Source of the DNA: an uncultured Eubacterium sp.
GTDB taxonomy: Bacteria; Bacillota; Clostridia; Lachnospirales; Lachnospiraceae
Assembly: GCA_910585745.1 (NCBI GenBank)
Contig: CAJUFM010000044.1
Location: 1-24,140, forward strand
Length of the DNA: 24,140 nucleotides
Reading direction: 5' to 3'
A program made the position numbers and the translations under genes. Every line of letters begins with the position of its first letter. Position 1 is the first letter of the stretch. Under the pieces are notes generated by a model. It was given only the letters and a program-made list of their open reading frames with translations. It was not told the DNA's origin and searched no databases. This document shows, piece after piece, positions 7,978-14,845 of this stretch.

Positions 7978-7991
7978 CAGATATGACATAT
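7978..7991. repeat. Left copy of 14-bp target duplication
   Basis: CAGATATGACATAT, identical to 9714-9727 at the other side of the IS element. It begins immediately after the stop codon of the YcxB-like gene. ATATG-A-CATAT inside it is a perfect palindrome around a central base. Confidence 0.75.
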
Positions 7992-7992
7992 C

Positions 7993-8016
7993 GTGAAATG
8001 TAATCCGAGATTCCCG
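7993..8016 (+). repeat. Left terminal inverted repeat of IS30 element
   Basis: Aligned without gaps to the reverse complement of 9690-9713, 17 of 24 positions match. The conserved core is AATGTAA, CGA and TTCCCG at the same spacing. Confidence 0.7.
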
Positions 8017-8022
8017 CCTGAA

Positions 8023-8077
8023 GGGGAAAGATGAATACAAACAGAATAAATCACAGCAGTGAAAGTGACGATACAAA
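8023..8077 (+). repeat. Two end-like motif copies near the IS left end
   Basis: GGGGAAAGATGAATACAAA (8023-8041) and GTGAAAGTGACGATACAAA (8059-8077) resemble the repeats at the right end (CGGGAAAGTTGCTACAAA and GTGAAACTCGTTTACAAA). They have the same plus-strand orientation as those right-end copies, that is, inverted relative to the left terminus. They may be extra transposase binding sites. Confidence 0.5.
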
Positions 8078-8151
8078 TGTAGGAGGAGCAGAGATGTTCT
8101 TCCTGTTTATATTATGAGAACAGAACAGCCGGCGGGGAAAGGAGAGACATT

Positions 8152-9456
8152 ATGGCAAAGTTTTTAAGCTATGAGGACCGGCTGGAGATCGAAAGCAGTC
8201 TGAAAGCACACATGACCTTTACGGAGATCGGGAGAAAGCTGGGAAGGGACAGGACCACAATCACAAAAGAAGTCAGGAATTATTCCGTGGAACAGGATAC
8301 CGGATACAGCGTATTCCCCCACAACACCTGTAAGTACCGGAAAGGGTGCAGGAGGAAAAAAGTATGCGGAACAACGGACTGTAAACATCCGCTCGTATCC
8401 ATTTGCAAACAGTGTGAATCCATCTGTAACCGTTACTGTGAACAGTATGAAGAAGAGGTATGCATGCACCGTTTTAAACCGCCTTATGCCTGTAACGGAT
8501 GCCGTGAGGTAAAAAAGTGTACATTGACTAAGACGGTGTATGATGCGCTGGAAGCACACCGGCAGGCAACGGAAAAAATATCCCAGTCGAGGAGCGGCAT
8601 CCTCTCGACGGAAGGGGAGATTGCAAGGCTGAATGAGATTCTGGTGCCGCTGGTAAAACAGGGGCAGTCCATCCACCAGATTTATTTAAACCATAAGGAC
8701 GAGCTGATGTGCAGTGAGAAGACGCTGTACAATTATGTGGACGGCTGTCTGTTCGACATCCGTAACATTGACCTGCCGAGGAAGGTAAAATACCGCCCAA
8801 GGTACAAGAAACCGGAGCTGAAGGTAGACCGTGGCTGCCGTGTGGGAAGGAACTATCATGATTATGAGGTATACATGGAAAAGCACCCGGATACGGCGGT
8901 GGTGCAGATGGATTCCGTAATCGGGAGTAAAGGAGGGAAAGTCCTTCTGACCATTTATTTTGTGAACGTATCTCTGATGCTGGGATTTCTGAGGGAAGCC
9001 AATACATCACAGTCCGTAATCGACATTTACGACGGACTGTATCAGAAGCTGGGAGCATCAGACTTCACAAGGCTGTTTCCGGTGATACTGACGGATAACG
9101 GGAGTGAATTCTCCAATCCGAAAAAGATAGAAAACGGACCGGAAGAAAGGGGATTCCAGAGGACGCGGATTTATTACTGCAATCCCAGTGCACCCTATCA
9201 GAAAGCAGAGATAGAAGTAGGACATGAATTCATCCGCAGAATTGTACCGAAAGGAAAGAGTTTTGATGAACTGACCCAGGAAGACGTGGAGCGGATGATG
9301 AACCACATCAATTCCTACCGGAGGAAGAAACTGAATGGAAAAAGTCCGTATGAAGCATTCAGCTTTTATTACGGGGAAGAACTGGCGCAGAAGTTAGGAT
9401 GTCAGAAGGTTACCGCCGGAGACATCAACCTTACGCCAGGACTTCTGAAAAAGTAA
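8152..9456 (+). CDS. IS30-family transposase
   Basis: A 434-residue DDE transposase. An N-terminal helix-turn-helix region is typical of IS30 (FLSYEDRLEIESSLKAHMTFTEIGRKLGRDRTTITKEV, about 4-41). A long cysteine-rich segment follows (about 61-124, with CKYRKGC, CGTTDC, CKQC, CNRYC, CNGC), probably binding zinc and much larger than in the classical IS30 protein. The catalytic core spans about 240-420, with VVQMDSVIG (first Asp), LTDNGSEF (second Asp) and QKAEIEVGHEFIRR (Glu), followed by the usual MNHINSYRRKKLNGKSPYEAF tail motif. GGAAAGGAGAG precedes ATG 8152. No frameshift is seen, so the enzyme should be active. Confidence 0.93.
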   Translation: MAKFLSYEDRLEIESSLKAHMTFTEIGRKLGRDRTTITKEVRNYSVEQDTGYSVFPHNTCKYRKGCRRKKVCGTTDCKHPLVSICKQCESICNRYCEQYEEEVCMHRFKPPYACNGCREVKKCTLTKTVYDALEAHRQATEKISQSRSGILSTEGEIARLNEILVPLVKQGQSIHQIYLNHKDELMCSEKTLYNYVDGCLFDIRNIDLPRKVKYRPRYKKPELKVDRGCRVGRNYHDYEVYMEKHPDTAVVQMDSVIGSKGGKVLLTIYFVNVSLMLGFLREANTSQSVIDIYDGLYQKLGASDFTRLFPVILTDNGSEFSNPKKIENGPEERGFQRTRIYYCNPSAPYQKAEIEVGHEFIRRIVPKGKSFDELTQEDVERMMNHINSYRRKKLNGKSPYEAFSFYYGEELAQKLGCQKVTAGDINLTPGLLKK

Positions 9457-9606
9457 CAGGAAAACAAGCGCAGACCGCCGGCTGAAAATAAGGAGTCAAT
9501 CAGGCGTGAATTTCGGCTTATAAAATTTGTAAGACAAAACTGACGTCCGGTTTTTGTGCGCATTTTTATCCTGCTGTGGGACCATTATACCACAGAACCG
9601 CAGAAA

Positions 9607-9706
9607 AAAACGGGAAAGTTGCTACAAAAGTGGAATTTCGGGTACAAAATTTGAAGGTTGCTTTCAAAATGTGAAACTCGTTTACAAAACGGGAAGGTCG
9701 TGTTAC
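9607..9706 (+). repeat. Tandem array of five degenerate 20-bp repeats at the IS right end
   Basis: Units at 9607-9625, 9626-9645, 9646-9665, 9666-9685 and 9686-9706 follow the pattern AAAA-n3-GAA-n2-T-n-G-n2-TAC. Unit lengths are 19, 20, 20, 20 and 21 nt, close to two helical turns. The last unit is the terminal inverted repeat itself, so the array looks like repeated copies of the transposon end. Confidence 0.7.
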
Positions 9707-9713
9707 ATTCGAG
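9690..9713 (-). repeat. Right terminal inverted repeat of IS30 element
   Basis: Reverse complement of the left end at 7993-8016 with 17 of 24 matches. It abuts the right direct repeat at 9714. Confidence 0.7.
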
Positions 9714-9727
9714 CAGATATGACATAT
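9714..9727. repeat. Right copy of 14-bp target duplication
   Basis: Identical to 7978-7991. Joining the flanks gives a longer imperfect palindrome, CAGATATG-A-CATATGTG, which is the likely pre-insertion target. Confidence 0.75.
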
Positions 9728-9771
9728 GTGGAAGCTTTTGCAACAAAAAAACGTCGTTTCACATCATTTCC

Positions 9772-9800
9772 TTGTGTTTGCCTGTTATGTTTATTATAAT
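9772..9800 (+). promoter_or_regulatory. Promoter of the LytTR regulator-kinase operon
   Basis: TTGTGT (9772-9777), a 17-bp spacer and a consensus TATAAT (9795-9800), 27 nt before the start at 9828. It lies outside the IS element, so the operon keeps its own promoter. Confidence 0.6.
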
Positions 9801-9827
9801 CAGTAAAAAAGGGAGTATTCAGGGGAA

Positions 9828-10553
9828 ATGATAATTGCGATATGTGATGATGAAAAAGACGTCAGGGAGCTGCTGAAAAATAAAATAAGAACAATCTGCC
9901 CGGATGCAGAGCTTGTATTGTATCAAACGGGAAAAGAGCTGCTGGCTGCCAGAGACCAGATCGACATTTTGTTTTTGGATATTCAGATGCCAGGGAAAAA
10001 CGGGATGGAGACGGCGAGGGAATTCAGGGAGAGATCTTCTGCCACCGTTCTTATTTTTGTAACTGCACTGGAAGAGTATGTATTTGAGGCATTTGATGTA
10101 AAGGCTTTTCATTATCTTGTAAAGCCTTTTTCGGATGAAAAGTTTTATACTGTGCTACAAAAGGCGGTAATACAGTACGGAGAACAAAACTGTCCGTCCC
10201 AAAGGAAATGTACCGAAGAGGAAGAACGGTCTATGATCATAAAGGCTGGGGGGGTGAGTTCAAAAGTATATATAAAAGATATAATATATGCCGAGGTGTT
10301 TAACCGAAAGGTTGTACTGCATACCACAAAGGGGGAGATTGAGTATTATGGGAAACTGTCTTCGCTGGAGGAACATCTGGGACAAGACTTCTTCCGCTCC
10401 CACCGTTCCTATCTCGTTCATTTCAAATATGTTGTAAAATATGATGCTGCCAGGATCATTTTGGAGGAAGGAGCGGTACTAATGGCGAAACCCAGATATT
10501 CTGATTTTGTAAAACAGTATTTACGGTATAATCAGAGAAAGAGAGAATTGTAA
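9828..10553 (+). CDS. LytTR-family response regulator (AgrA type)
   Basis: A 241-residue two-component regulator. The receiver domain (1-~118) has the acidic pair CDDE near residue 7-9, the phospho-acceptor in LFLDIQMPG (D51), FVTA (79 region) and the conserved lysine in YLVKPF (K99). The C-terminal LytTR DNA-binding domain (about 135-236) has IKAGGVSSKVYIKDIIYAEVFNRKVVLHT and FFRSHRSYLVHFKYVV. Such regulators bind direct repeats upstream of target genes, often in peptide quorum sensing or bacteriocin control. The sensor kinase gene starts 4 nt after its stop. ATG 9828 has AGGGGA close upstream and GGGAG at 9811-9815. No AgrB or AgrD gene is visible nearby. Confidence 0.92.
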   Translation: MIIAICDDEKDVRELLKNKIRTICPDAELVLYQTGKELLAARDQIDILFLDIQMPGKNGMETAREFRERSSATVLIFVTALEEYVFEAFDVKAFHYLVKPFSDEKFYTVLQKAVIQYGEQNCPSQRKCTEEEERSMIIKAGGVSSKVYIKDIIYAEVFNRKVVLHTTKGEIEYYGKLSSLEEHLGQDFFRSHRSYLVHFKYVVKYDAARIILEEGAVLMAKPRYSDFVKQYLRYNQRKREL

Positions 10554-10557
10554 TAGG

Positions 10558-11928
10558 ATGGAATTATATTGGAATATAGCAGCAGGAACGGTATCCTGTG
10601 TGGCGATCGGCATGACCAGTTATTTGTTACACTGGCTGGTGAAGCCCTTTTTGCAGAATAAAAAGGCCGCTGTTTTCGCGGGAGCAGTTCATTTTGCAGC
10701 CATGATGATTATGTATTTTATTCCACCAGAGATCAACGGTATGGTGGCCTATGCCGTGGGAGTGCTGGCGGCCTTTATCGTGATGTACGCCCTGGACCGA
10801 AGAAACTGGGAACAAAAAATATTTTTATGTTTCACCATCTATCTCCTGGACTGGATCTCACACGGAATAGCCATTCTATTGAGAGATGCTGGATATGGTA
10901 TTTTTAACTTTTTTCAGGTTGAACAGCAGGATGAGTGGTTGCAATTTGCCGTGTTTGTGTTTTTGTCGGTCTTCTATGTTCTTATCCGCTTTCTTTGTCT
11001 AAAATTGTTTGTGTATATGGTGAATCGCGCATATGGATATAAGCAGGAGAATATGACAGGAAAGGAGCTTGCCCTTATGCTATCGACACCATTGTCTGTT
11101 CTGGCGGGGTATTGTGCCTTTCAGTTTTTTTCCGAAATTTATCTGTTGGATTCGGATCAGTATATATGGCAGGTCCATATGGAATTTTGGTGGATCAAGG
11201 TTATCTATCAGCTGGTTTCCTTCGTGGCGATCGTTTTGTCTGTTTTCACATATCAGAAAATTAAGAGCGCATATAAAAAAGAGAGAGAAGATGCTGTTTT
11301 GATCGAGCAGATGGATCATATGAAAGAGCACATCGCGGAGGTTGAAACAAGATATGCGGAGATACGCAGATTGAAACATGATATGGGGAATCATGTGGTG
11401 ACACTGGAGAATTTGGTTTTAAGAGAGAAGCCCCAGGAAGCAGAAAAGTATCTGGCGCGGTTAAAAAAAGAGTTATGGGAAGTAACTGGGGAGGAGAGCA
11501 GTGGTAATCCGGTTGTGGATGTGATCCTAAATGAGAGCAGTAGAAGGGCAGAGGAGAGAGGAATCCGCTTTACGGCGGATTTCCATTTTCCTGGTGAGGC
11601 TGTTATGGATGCTTTTGATCTGAGTATTATTTTAAATAATACGATAAATAATGCCATTGAGGGGTGTGAGGGAAGTGATCACCCACAGATCCGACTCATT
11701 TCCTATCGTAAGAAAAATGTCTATATGATTGAGTGTGCTAACAGTTTTGTGGGGGAGATCCGTCTGGACGAAGAGAGTGGAATGCCAGTTACCTCAAAAA
11801 AGGATGCACAGGAACATGGTTATGGGCTCATAAGTATCCGCAACGTGGCTCAGAAGTATTATGGCGATATCGATATACGATTGAAGAACGGGAAATTTAT
11901 TCTCAGCATCATGCTAATGCTGAGGTGA
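10558..11928 (+). CDS. GHKL-domain sensor histidine kinase (AgrC type)
   Basis: A 456-residue membrane sensor kinase paired with the preceding LytTR regulator. The N-terminal ~235 residues form about six transmembrane helices. A coiled-coil linker (about 236-265) follows, then the phospho-acceptor region RRLKHDMGNHV (H274). The GHKL ATPase domain has an N-box NNTINNAIEGC (361-371) and a G-box GYGLISIRNV (421-430). AgrC-type kinases sense secreted peptides at the membrane; whether this one does is inference. The first box is typical HPK10-like spacing with no separate D box of classic EnvZ type. No operon gene follows closely: the next CDS starts 127 nt downstream. Confidence 0.9.
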   Translation: MELYWNIAAGTVSCVAIGMTSYLLHWLVKPFLQNKKAAVFAGAVHFAAMMIMYFIPPEINGMVAYAVGVLAAFIVMYALDRRNWEQKIFLCFTIYLLDWISHGIAILLRDAGYGIFNFFQVEQQDEWLQFAVFVFLSVFYVLIRFLCLKLFVYMVNRAYGYKQENMTGKELALMLSTPLSVLAGYCAFQFFSEIYLLDSDQYIWQVHMEFWWIKVIYQLVSFVAIVLSVFTYQKIKSAYKKEREDAVLIEQMDHMKEHIAEVETRYAEIRRLKHDMGNHVVTLENLVLREKPQEAEKYLARLKKELWEVTGEESSGNPVVDVILNESSRRAEERGIRFTADFHFPGEAVMDAFDLSIILNNTINNAIEGCEGSDHPQIRLISYRKKNVYMIECANSFVGEIRLDEESGMPVTSKKDAQEHGYGLISIRNVAQKYYGDIDIRLKNGKFILSIMLMLR

Positions 11929-12009
11929 CAAGATCTGGTGTTGAAAGACAGGAAGAGCAGGTTTACAACAGAAAATAGCTGTCTCACAACAAGTCCCTTG
12001 ATTCTGCTG

Positions 12010-12055
12010 ATCATTCCTCCGAAATATCCAGTAACTAATAGATTGGAGGAATGAT
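12010..12055 (+). promoter_or_regulatory. Hairpin masking the ribosome binding site of the FlxA-like gene
   Basis: ATCATTCCTCC (12010-12020) is a perfect 11-bp inverted repeat of GGAGGAATGAT (12045-12055), separated by 24 nt. One G-U and one A-U pair could extend it inward. The right arm contains the GGAGGA Shine-Dalgarno sequence and runs up to the start codon at 12056. Folding would therefore block translation unless the left arm is sequestered. Confidence 0.6.
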
Positions 12056-12739
12056 ATGATGAATATTAACAGCAATTATACCAATAACCAGGAAAGGGAC
12101 TGTAAGCCCATAGCAGGAGGCAAAATGGATTCTTTTAGCAAAGGGATCCAGAATCAGATCGCCAGTGCACAGAAGAAACTTCAGGATCTTTCTTCCAGAG
12201 AGGATATGAGTCCTGAGGAAAAGATGAAGAAGCGCCAGGAGATCCAGAAGCAGATCAATGATCTGAATAATCAGCTTCGCCAGCATCAGATAGAACAGAG
12301 GAAGGAAAAGCAGAAAAAGAAAGAGACTTCTGCTACGGATTTAAAGAATGCCAGTAAAAAGGAAAGTTCCAGCAGCCCAGGTTTTTCCCAGGCAGGGATG
12401 GGAGCTTTGCTCTCTGCTGATCATGCCATGGACCAGGCCAAAGTGCAGAAAGGCGTGGCGACGGATCTGAAAGGAGAAGCCAGGGTATTAAAATCCGAGA
12501 TCAAGCAGGACGCCAGACTTGGAATCGATACATCGGAAAAAAATGAGGCGCTGGCAAAATTGGAGAAAACTGCGGAGAATGCTGTAGCTTCCCAGGTTCA
12601 GATCCTGGGAGAGACAATGGAAAAGGTGAGCGAGGCAGAGGATGAGACCATGGAAAACGAAATGACAAGGGAAGAGAAACAGGAAGAAGAAAAGGAAAAG
12701 GGTGGCCTGCAGGAAAAGAGGGTCAATGTTCTTGTGTAA
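12056..12739 (+). CDS. FlxA-like coiled-coil protein
   Basis: A 227-residue, highly charged protein without signal peptide or membrane segment. Residues about 25-90 (IQNQIASAQKKLQDLS ... EIQKQINDLNNQLRQHQIE) match the heptad-rich style of the FlxA-like family, whose function is not known. The middle (about 115-200) is another alpha-helical stretch rich in alanine, lysine and glutamate, and the tail is strongly acidic and basic (TREEKQEEEKEK). The start ATG 12056 is 5 nt after GGAGGA; ATG 12059 would also work. The ribosome site is part of a strong hairpin. It is probably monocistronic, since a consensus promoter precedes the next gene. Confidence 0.65.
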   Translation: MMNINSNYTNNQERDCKPIAGGKMDSFSKGIQNQIASAQKKLQDLSSREDMSPEEKMKKRQEIQKQINDLNNQLRQHQIEQRKEKQKKKETSATDLKNASKKESSSSPGFSQAGMGALLSADHAMDQAKVQKGVATDLKGEARVLKSEIKQDARLGIDTSEKNEALAKLEKTAENAVASQVQILGETMEKVSEAEDETMENEMTREEKQEEEKEKGGLQEKRVNVLV

Positions 12740-12819
12740 GCCATCACAACTACCCAGCTTTTCACACAATTTAAAAGCTTGTGTATACCTCCAAATTGAT
12801 GTAAGAAAAAAGGAATCTG

Positions 12820-12848
12820 TTGACACCCTCACGGTGGAATAGTATAAT
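12820..12848 (+). promoter_or_regulatory. Consensus sigma-A promoter of the ArsC/Spx-family gene
   Basis: TTGACA (12820-12825), a 17-bp spacer and TATAAT (12843-12848). Both boxes are perfect consensus. The start codon at 12895 gives a leader of about 40 nt. Confidence 0.85.
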
Positions 12849-12894
12849 AAGCGCATCCAAAAACAGATGAAAAGAAATTCAGGAGGGGAATAAA

Positions 12895-13245
12895 ATGCTG
12901 TTTATCCAATATGAAAAATGCAGTACATGTAAAAAGGCCAAAAAATGGCTGGAGGAGCATGGGCTTGTTTATACGGACCGTCCCATCAAGGAAGAAAAGC
13001 CTACGGCAGCGGAGTTGAAGGAATGGCGGGCGAAAAGCGGTCTTCCTTTAAAACGATTTTTCAATACGAGCGGAATGCTGTACAGGGAAATGAATTTAAA
13101 GGAAAGATTACCAGACCTGAGTGATGAAGAACAGTACGAACTTTTGGCTTCTGACGGAATGCTGGTGAAACGTCCTCTCCTGGTTACAGAGGATACCGTG
13201 CTTGTAGGTTTCCGTGAGAAGGAATGGGAAGAAACGCTGTTGTGA
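12895..13245 (+). CDS. ArsC/Spx-family thioredoxin-fold protein (YffB-like)
   Basis: A 116-residue cytoplasmic protein of the arsenate reductase/Spx superfamily. It has the N-terminal strand MLFIQYEKCSTCKKA with a redox-type C-x2-C (C9, C12), the helical middle (LKEWRAKSGLPLKRFFNTSG), and the C-terminal VKRPLLV segment conserved in this fold. The family includes glutaredoxin-coupled arsenate reductases and the RNA-polymerase-binding Spx regulators; the fold alone does not tell which. No ars genes adjoin it, so arsenate detoxification is not indicated. AGGAGGGG lies 7 nt before ATG 12895. It has its own consensus promoter and a hairpin just after the stop, so it looks monocistronic. Confidence 0.85.
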   Translation: MLFIQYEKCSTCKKAKKWLEEHGLVYTDRPIKEEKPTAAELKEWRAKSGLPLKRFFNTSGMLYREMNLKERLPDLSDEEQYELLASDGMLVKRPLLVTEDTVLVGFREKEWEETLL

Positions 13246-13255
13246 TCATAGCAAA

Positions 13256-13299
13256 AAACCCCAGTTTCGGCGACGCCTTTGCCGCCGGAACTGGGGTTT
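13256..13299. terminator. GC-rich terminator-like hairpin after the ArsC/Spx gene
   Basis: AACCCCAGTTTCGGCG (13257-13272) pairs with CGCCGGAACTGGGGTT (13283-13298), with a single G-U wobble. A run of six A residues precedes it (13253-13258). The U-tract is therefore clear only for transcripts read on the minus strand; on the plus strand only TTTG follows. A small GCCGC/GCGGC hairpin follows at 13300-13313. Confidence 0.6.
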
Positions 13300-13424
13300 G
13301 CCGCTTTCGCGGCTTATAAGGGGGAGGATAAGTATTTTACTTTATCATTCGTATAAGTACAGTATTGACTTCTCTTCTTTTTTTATACACAAAATCATAA
13401 AAAATTTTTAATGAATGTCTTCTG

Positions 13425-13453
13425 TTTGTATTTTTTGCATAATGCGATATAAT
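13425..13453 (+). promoter_or_regulatory. Likely promoter of the aminopeptidase operon
   Basis: TTTGTA (13425-13430), a 17-bp spacer, and TATAAT (13448-13453), about 33 nt before the start codon at 13487. The -10 is consensus; the -35 is weak. The upstream sequence is A/T-rich. Confidence 0.5.
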
Positions 13454-13486
13454 ATGAGTATCCTTTAAAGAGAGGAACGATGACGA

Positions 13487-14824
13487 ATGAATACAAATAC
13501 GCAGAGTAGAGAGTATGTGGATACAGCGGACCGGCTCTTAAACCGGGTATCTGTCAGCACGTGTAGTTTTACCGCAGCTGACGGAGCCGTAAAAACACTG
13601 GGAGAAAACGGGTTTGAAGAACTTTTTTTTCAGGATGCAGAGTGGCAGGTTAACCCGGGGGGCAGATATTTTGTTAATGTGAATGCCTCCACGGTATATG
13701 CTTTTGCCGTGGGGAGTCAGTTTGAACCTGGTCAGGCAGCAGAACCAAAGCAGATGTTCAGGCTGGCGGCAGCCCATACCGATCATCCATGTCTCTATGT
13801 CAAGAGCAGGCCGGAGATAAGATCCCACGGTTATGAAAAATTAAATGTAGAAATATATGGAGGGCCGATCCTCAATACCTGGCTTGACCGCCCTCTTTCA
13901 GCGGCGGGAAAGGTGGTTATCAAATCAGAACATTCCTTTCAGCCGGAAGTACGGATTTTCGATATGAAAAAACCCTTGTTTACGATTCCGAATCTGGCGG
14001 TACATCTGAATCGGGACGTCAATAAGGGAACCGAGCTGAACCGGCAGACCGATATGGCGCCCCTGGCAGGGCTGCTGGGTGAGGAAGTTGAGGAAGAATT
14101 TTTCACGATACTGCTGGCGCGAAGGCTGGGAGTATCCGTCTCTGAGATCCTGGATTATGAAGTTTATCTGTACAACTGTGATGCTGGAGATGTCCTTGGA
14201 CTGCGGGAAGAATTAATATCGGCTCCGCGGCTGGATAACATCACATCTGTGGAAGCATGCCTGCAGGGGATCTGTCAGAACAGAAGGCAAAAAGGCATTA
14301 ACTGTATTGCTTTGTTTGACAACGAAGAAATTGGAAGCCGGACGAAGCAGGGGGCAGACTCTGTACTTTTATCCATGGTCCTTAAGAAATTCTATACAGC
14401 TCTCGGAGTGTCGCAGGAGGTGGCAGATACGGTGCTTATAAACGGATTTGGCCTCTCTTTGGATGTGGCCCATGGTTTTCATCCCAATAAGCCTGAAAAA
14501 TCAGACCCCACCAATGAGAATCCCCTGGGAGGGGGCGTGGTGATCAAGCGTTCCGGCTCTCAGAATTATGTGACAGACAGTGGAGCCATTGGGACAGTCA
14601 TGATGCTGATGGAGAATGTGGATATACCGTATCAGAAATATGCGGGGCGTTCTGATGTATCCCAGGGAGGCACGCTGGGAGCTATCGCCTCCCGATATCT
14701 TCCGATGAAAATGGTGGATATGGGGGTGCCGGTACTTGCCATGCATTCCGCCCGTGAATTGATGGCGGTGAGGGACCAGGTGGCACTGGAAATGTTTGTT
14801 AAGGAGTATTTTAATGCCGAATAG
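13487..14824 (+). CDS. apeB: M18-family aminopeptidase
   Basis: A 445-residue cytosolic metallo-aminopeptidase of family M18 (aspartyl aminopeptidase type, usual length 430-480). Metal and catalytic signatures run in the expected order: AAHTDHPCL (first His; the usual form is HTDSP), PRLDNITS (bridging Asp), FDNEEIGS (Glu pair), LDVAHGFHPN and PVLAMHSARE (His). It removes N-terminal residues from peptides using two metal ions and probably works as a large oligomer, as known for the family. AGAGAGGAAC precedes ATG 13487. It is the first gene of an operon with the choloylglycine-hydrolase-family gene (21-nt gap) and endonuclease IV. Confidence 0.93.
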   Translation: MNTNTQSREYVDTADRLLNRVSVSTCSFTAADGAVKTLGENGFEELFFQDAEWQVNPGGRYFVNVNASTVYAFAVGSQFEPGQAAEPKQMFRLAAAHTDHPCLYVKSRPEIRSHGYEKLNVEIYGGPILNTWLDRPLSAAGKVVIKSEHSFQPEVRIFDMKKPLFTIPNLAVHLNRDVNKGTELNRQTDMAPLAGLLGEEVEEEFFTILLARRLGVSVSEILDYEVYLYNCDAGDVLGLREELISAPRLDNITSVEACLQGICQNRRQKGINCIALFDNEEIGSRTKQGADSVLLSMVLKKFYTALGVSQEVADTVLINGFGLSLDVAHGFHPNKPEKSDPTNENPLGGGVVIKRSGSQNYVTDSGAIGTVMMLMENVDIPYQKYAGRSDVSQGGTLGAIASRYLPMKMVDMGVPVLAMHSARELMAVRDQVALEMFVKEYFNAE

Positions 14825-14845
14825 AATTGGCGGATGGAGGTAGAA

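Larger units (their letters stand above)
7992..9713 (+). mobile_element. Complete IS30-family insertion sequence (~1.72 kb)
   Basis: The element is bounded by a 14-bp direct repeat and carries degenerate terminal inverted repeats (7993-8016 and 9690-9713, 17 of 24 positions matching, core AATGTAA-nn-CGA-nn-TTCCCG). It encodes one intact transposase at 8152-9456. About 160 bp of left and 257 bp of right non-coding sequence hold additional copies of the end-like motif. The exact ends may shift by a base or two. It sits one codon past the YcxB-like gene and about 60 bp before the promoter of the response regulator, so it breaks no reading frame. The intact ORF and exact flanking repeats suggest recent insertion. 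Confidence 0.8.

Noticed and set aside
9607..9706. CRISPR array
   Set aside because: The repeats are directly adjacent, about 20 bp, degenerate and without spacers, and they lie inside an IS element.
9554..9799. 81-codon plus-strand ORF at the IS right end
   Set aside because: It crosses the tandem repeats, the IS boundary and the response-regulator promoter, and the product has no recognisable features.
12756..12783. Terminator after the FlxA-like gene
   Set aside because: Two short alternative stems (AGCTTTT/AAAAGCT and ACACAA/TTGTGT) exist, but both are weak and no T-run follows.
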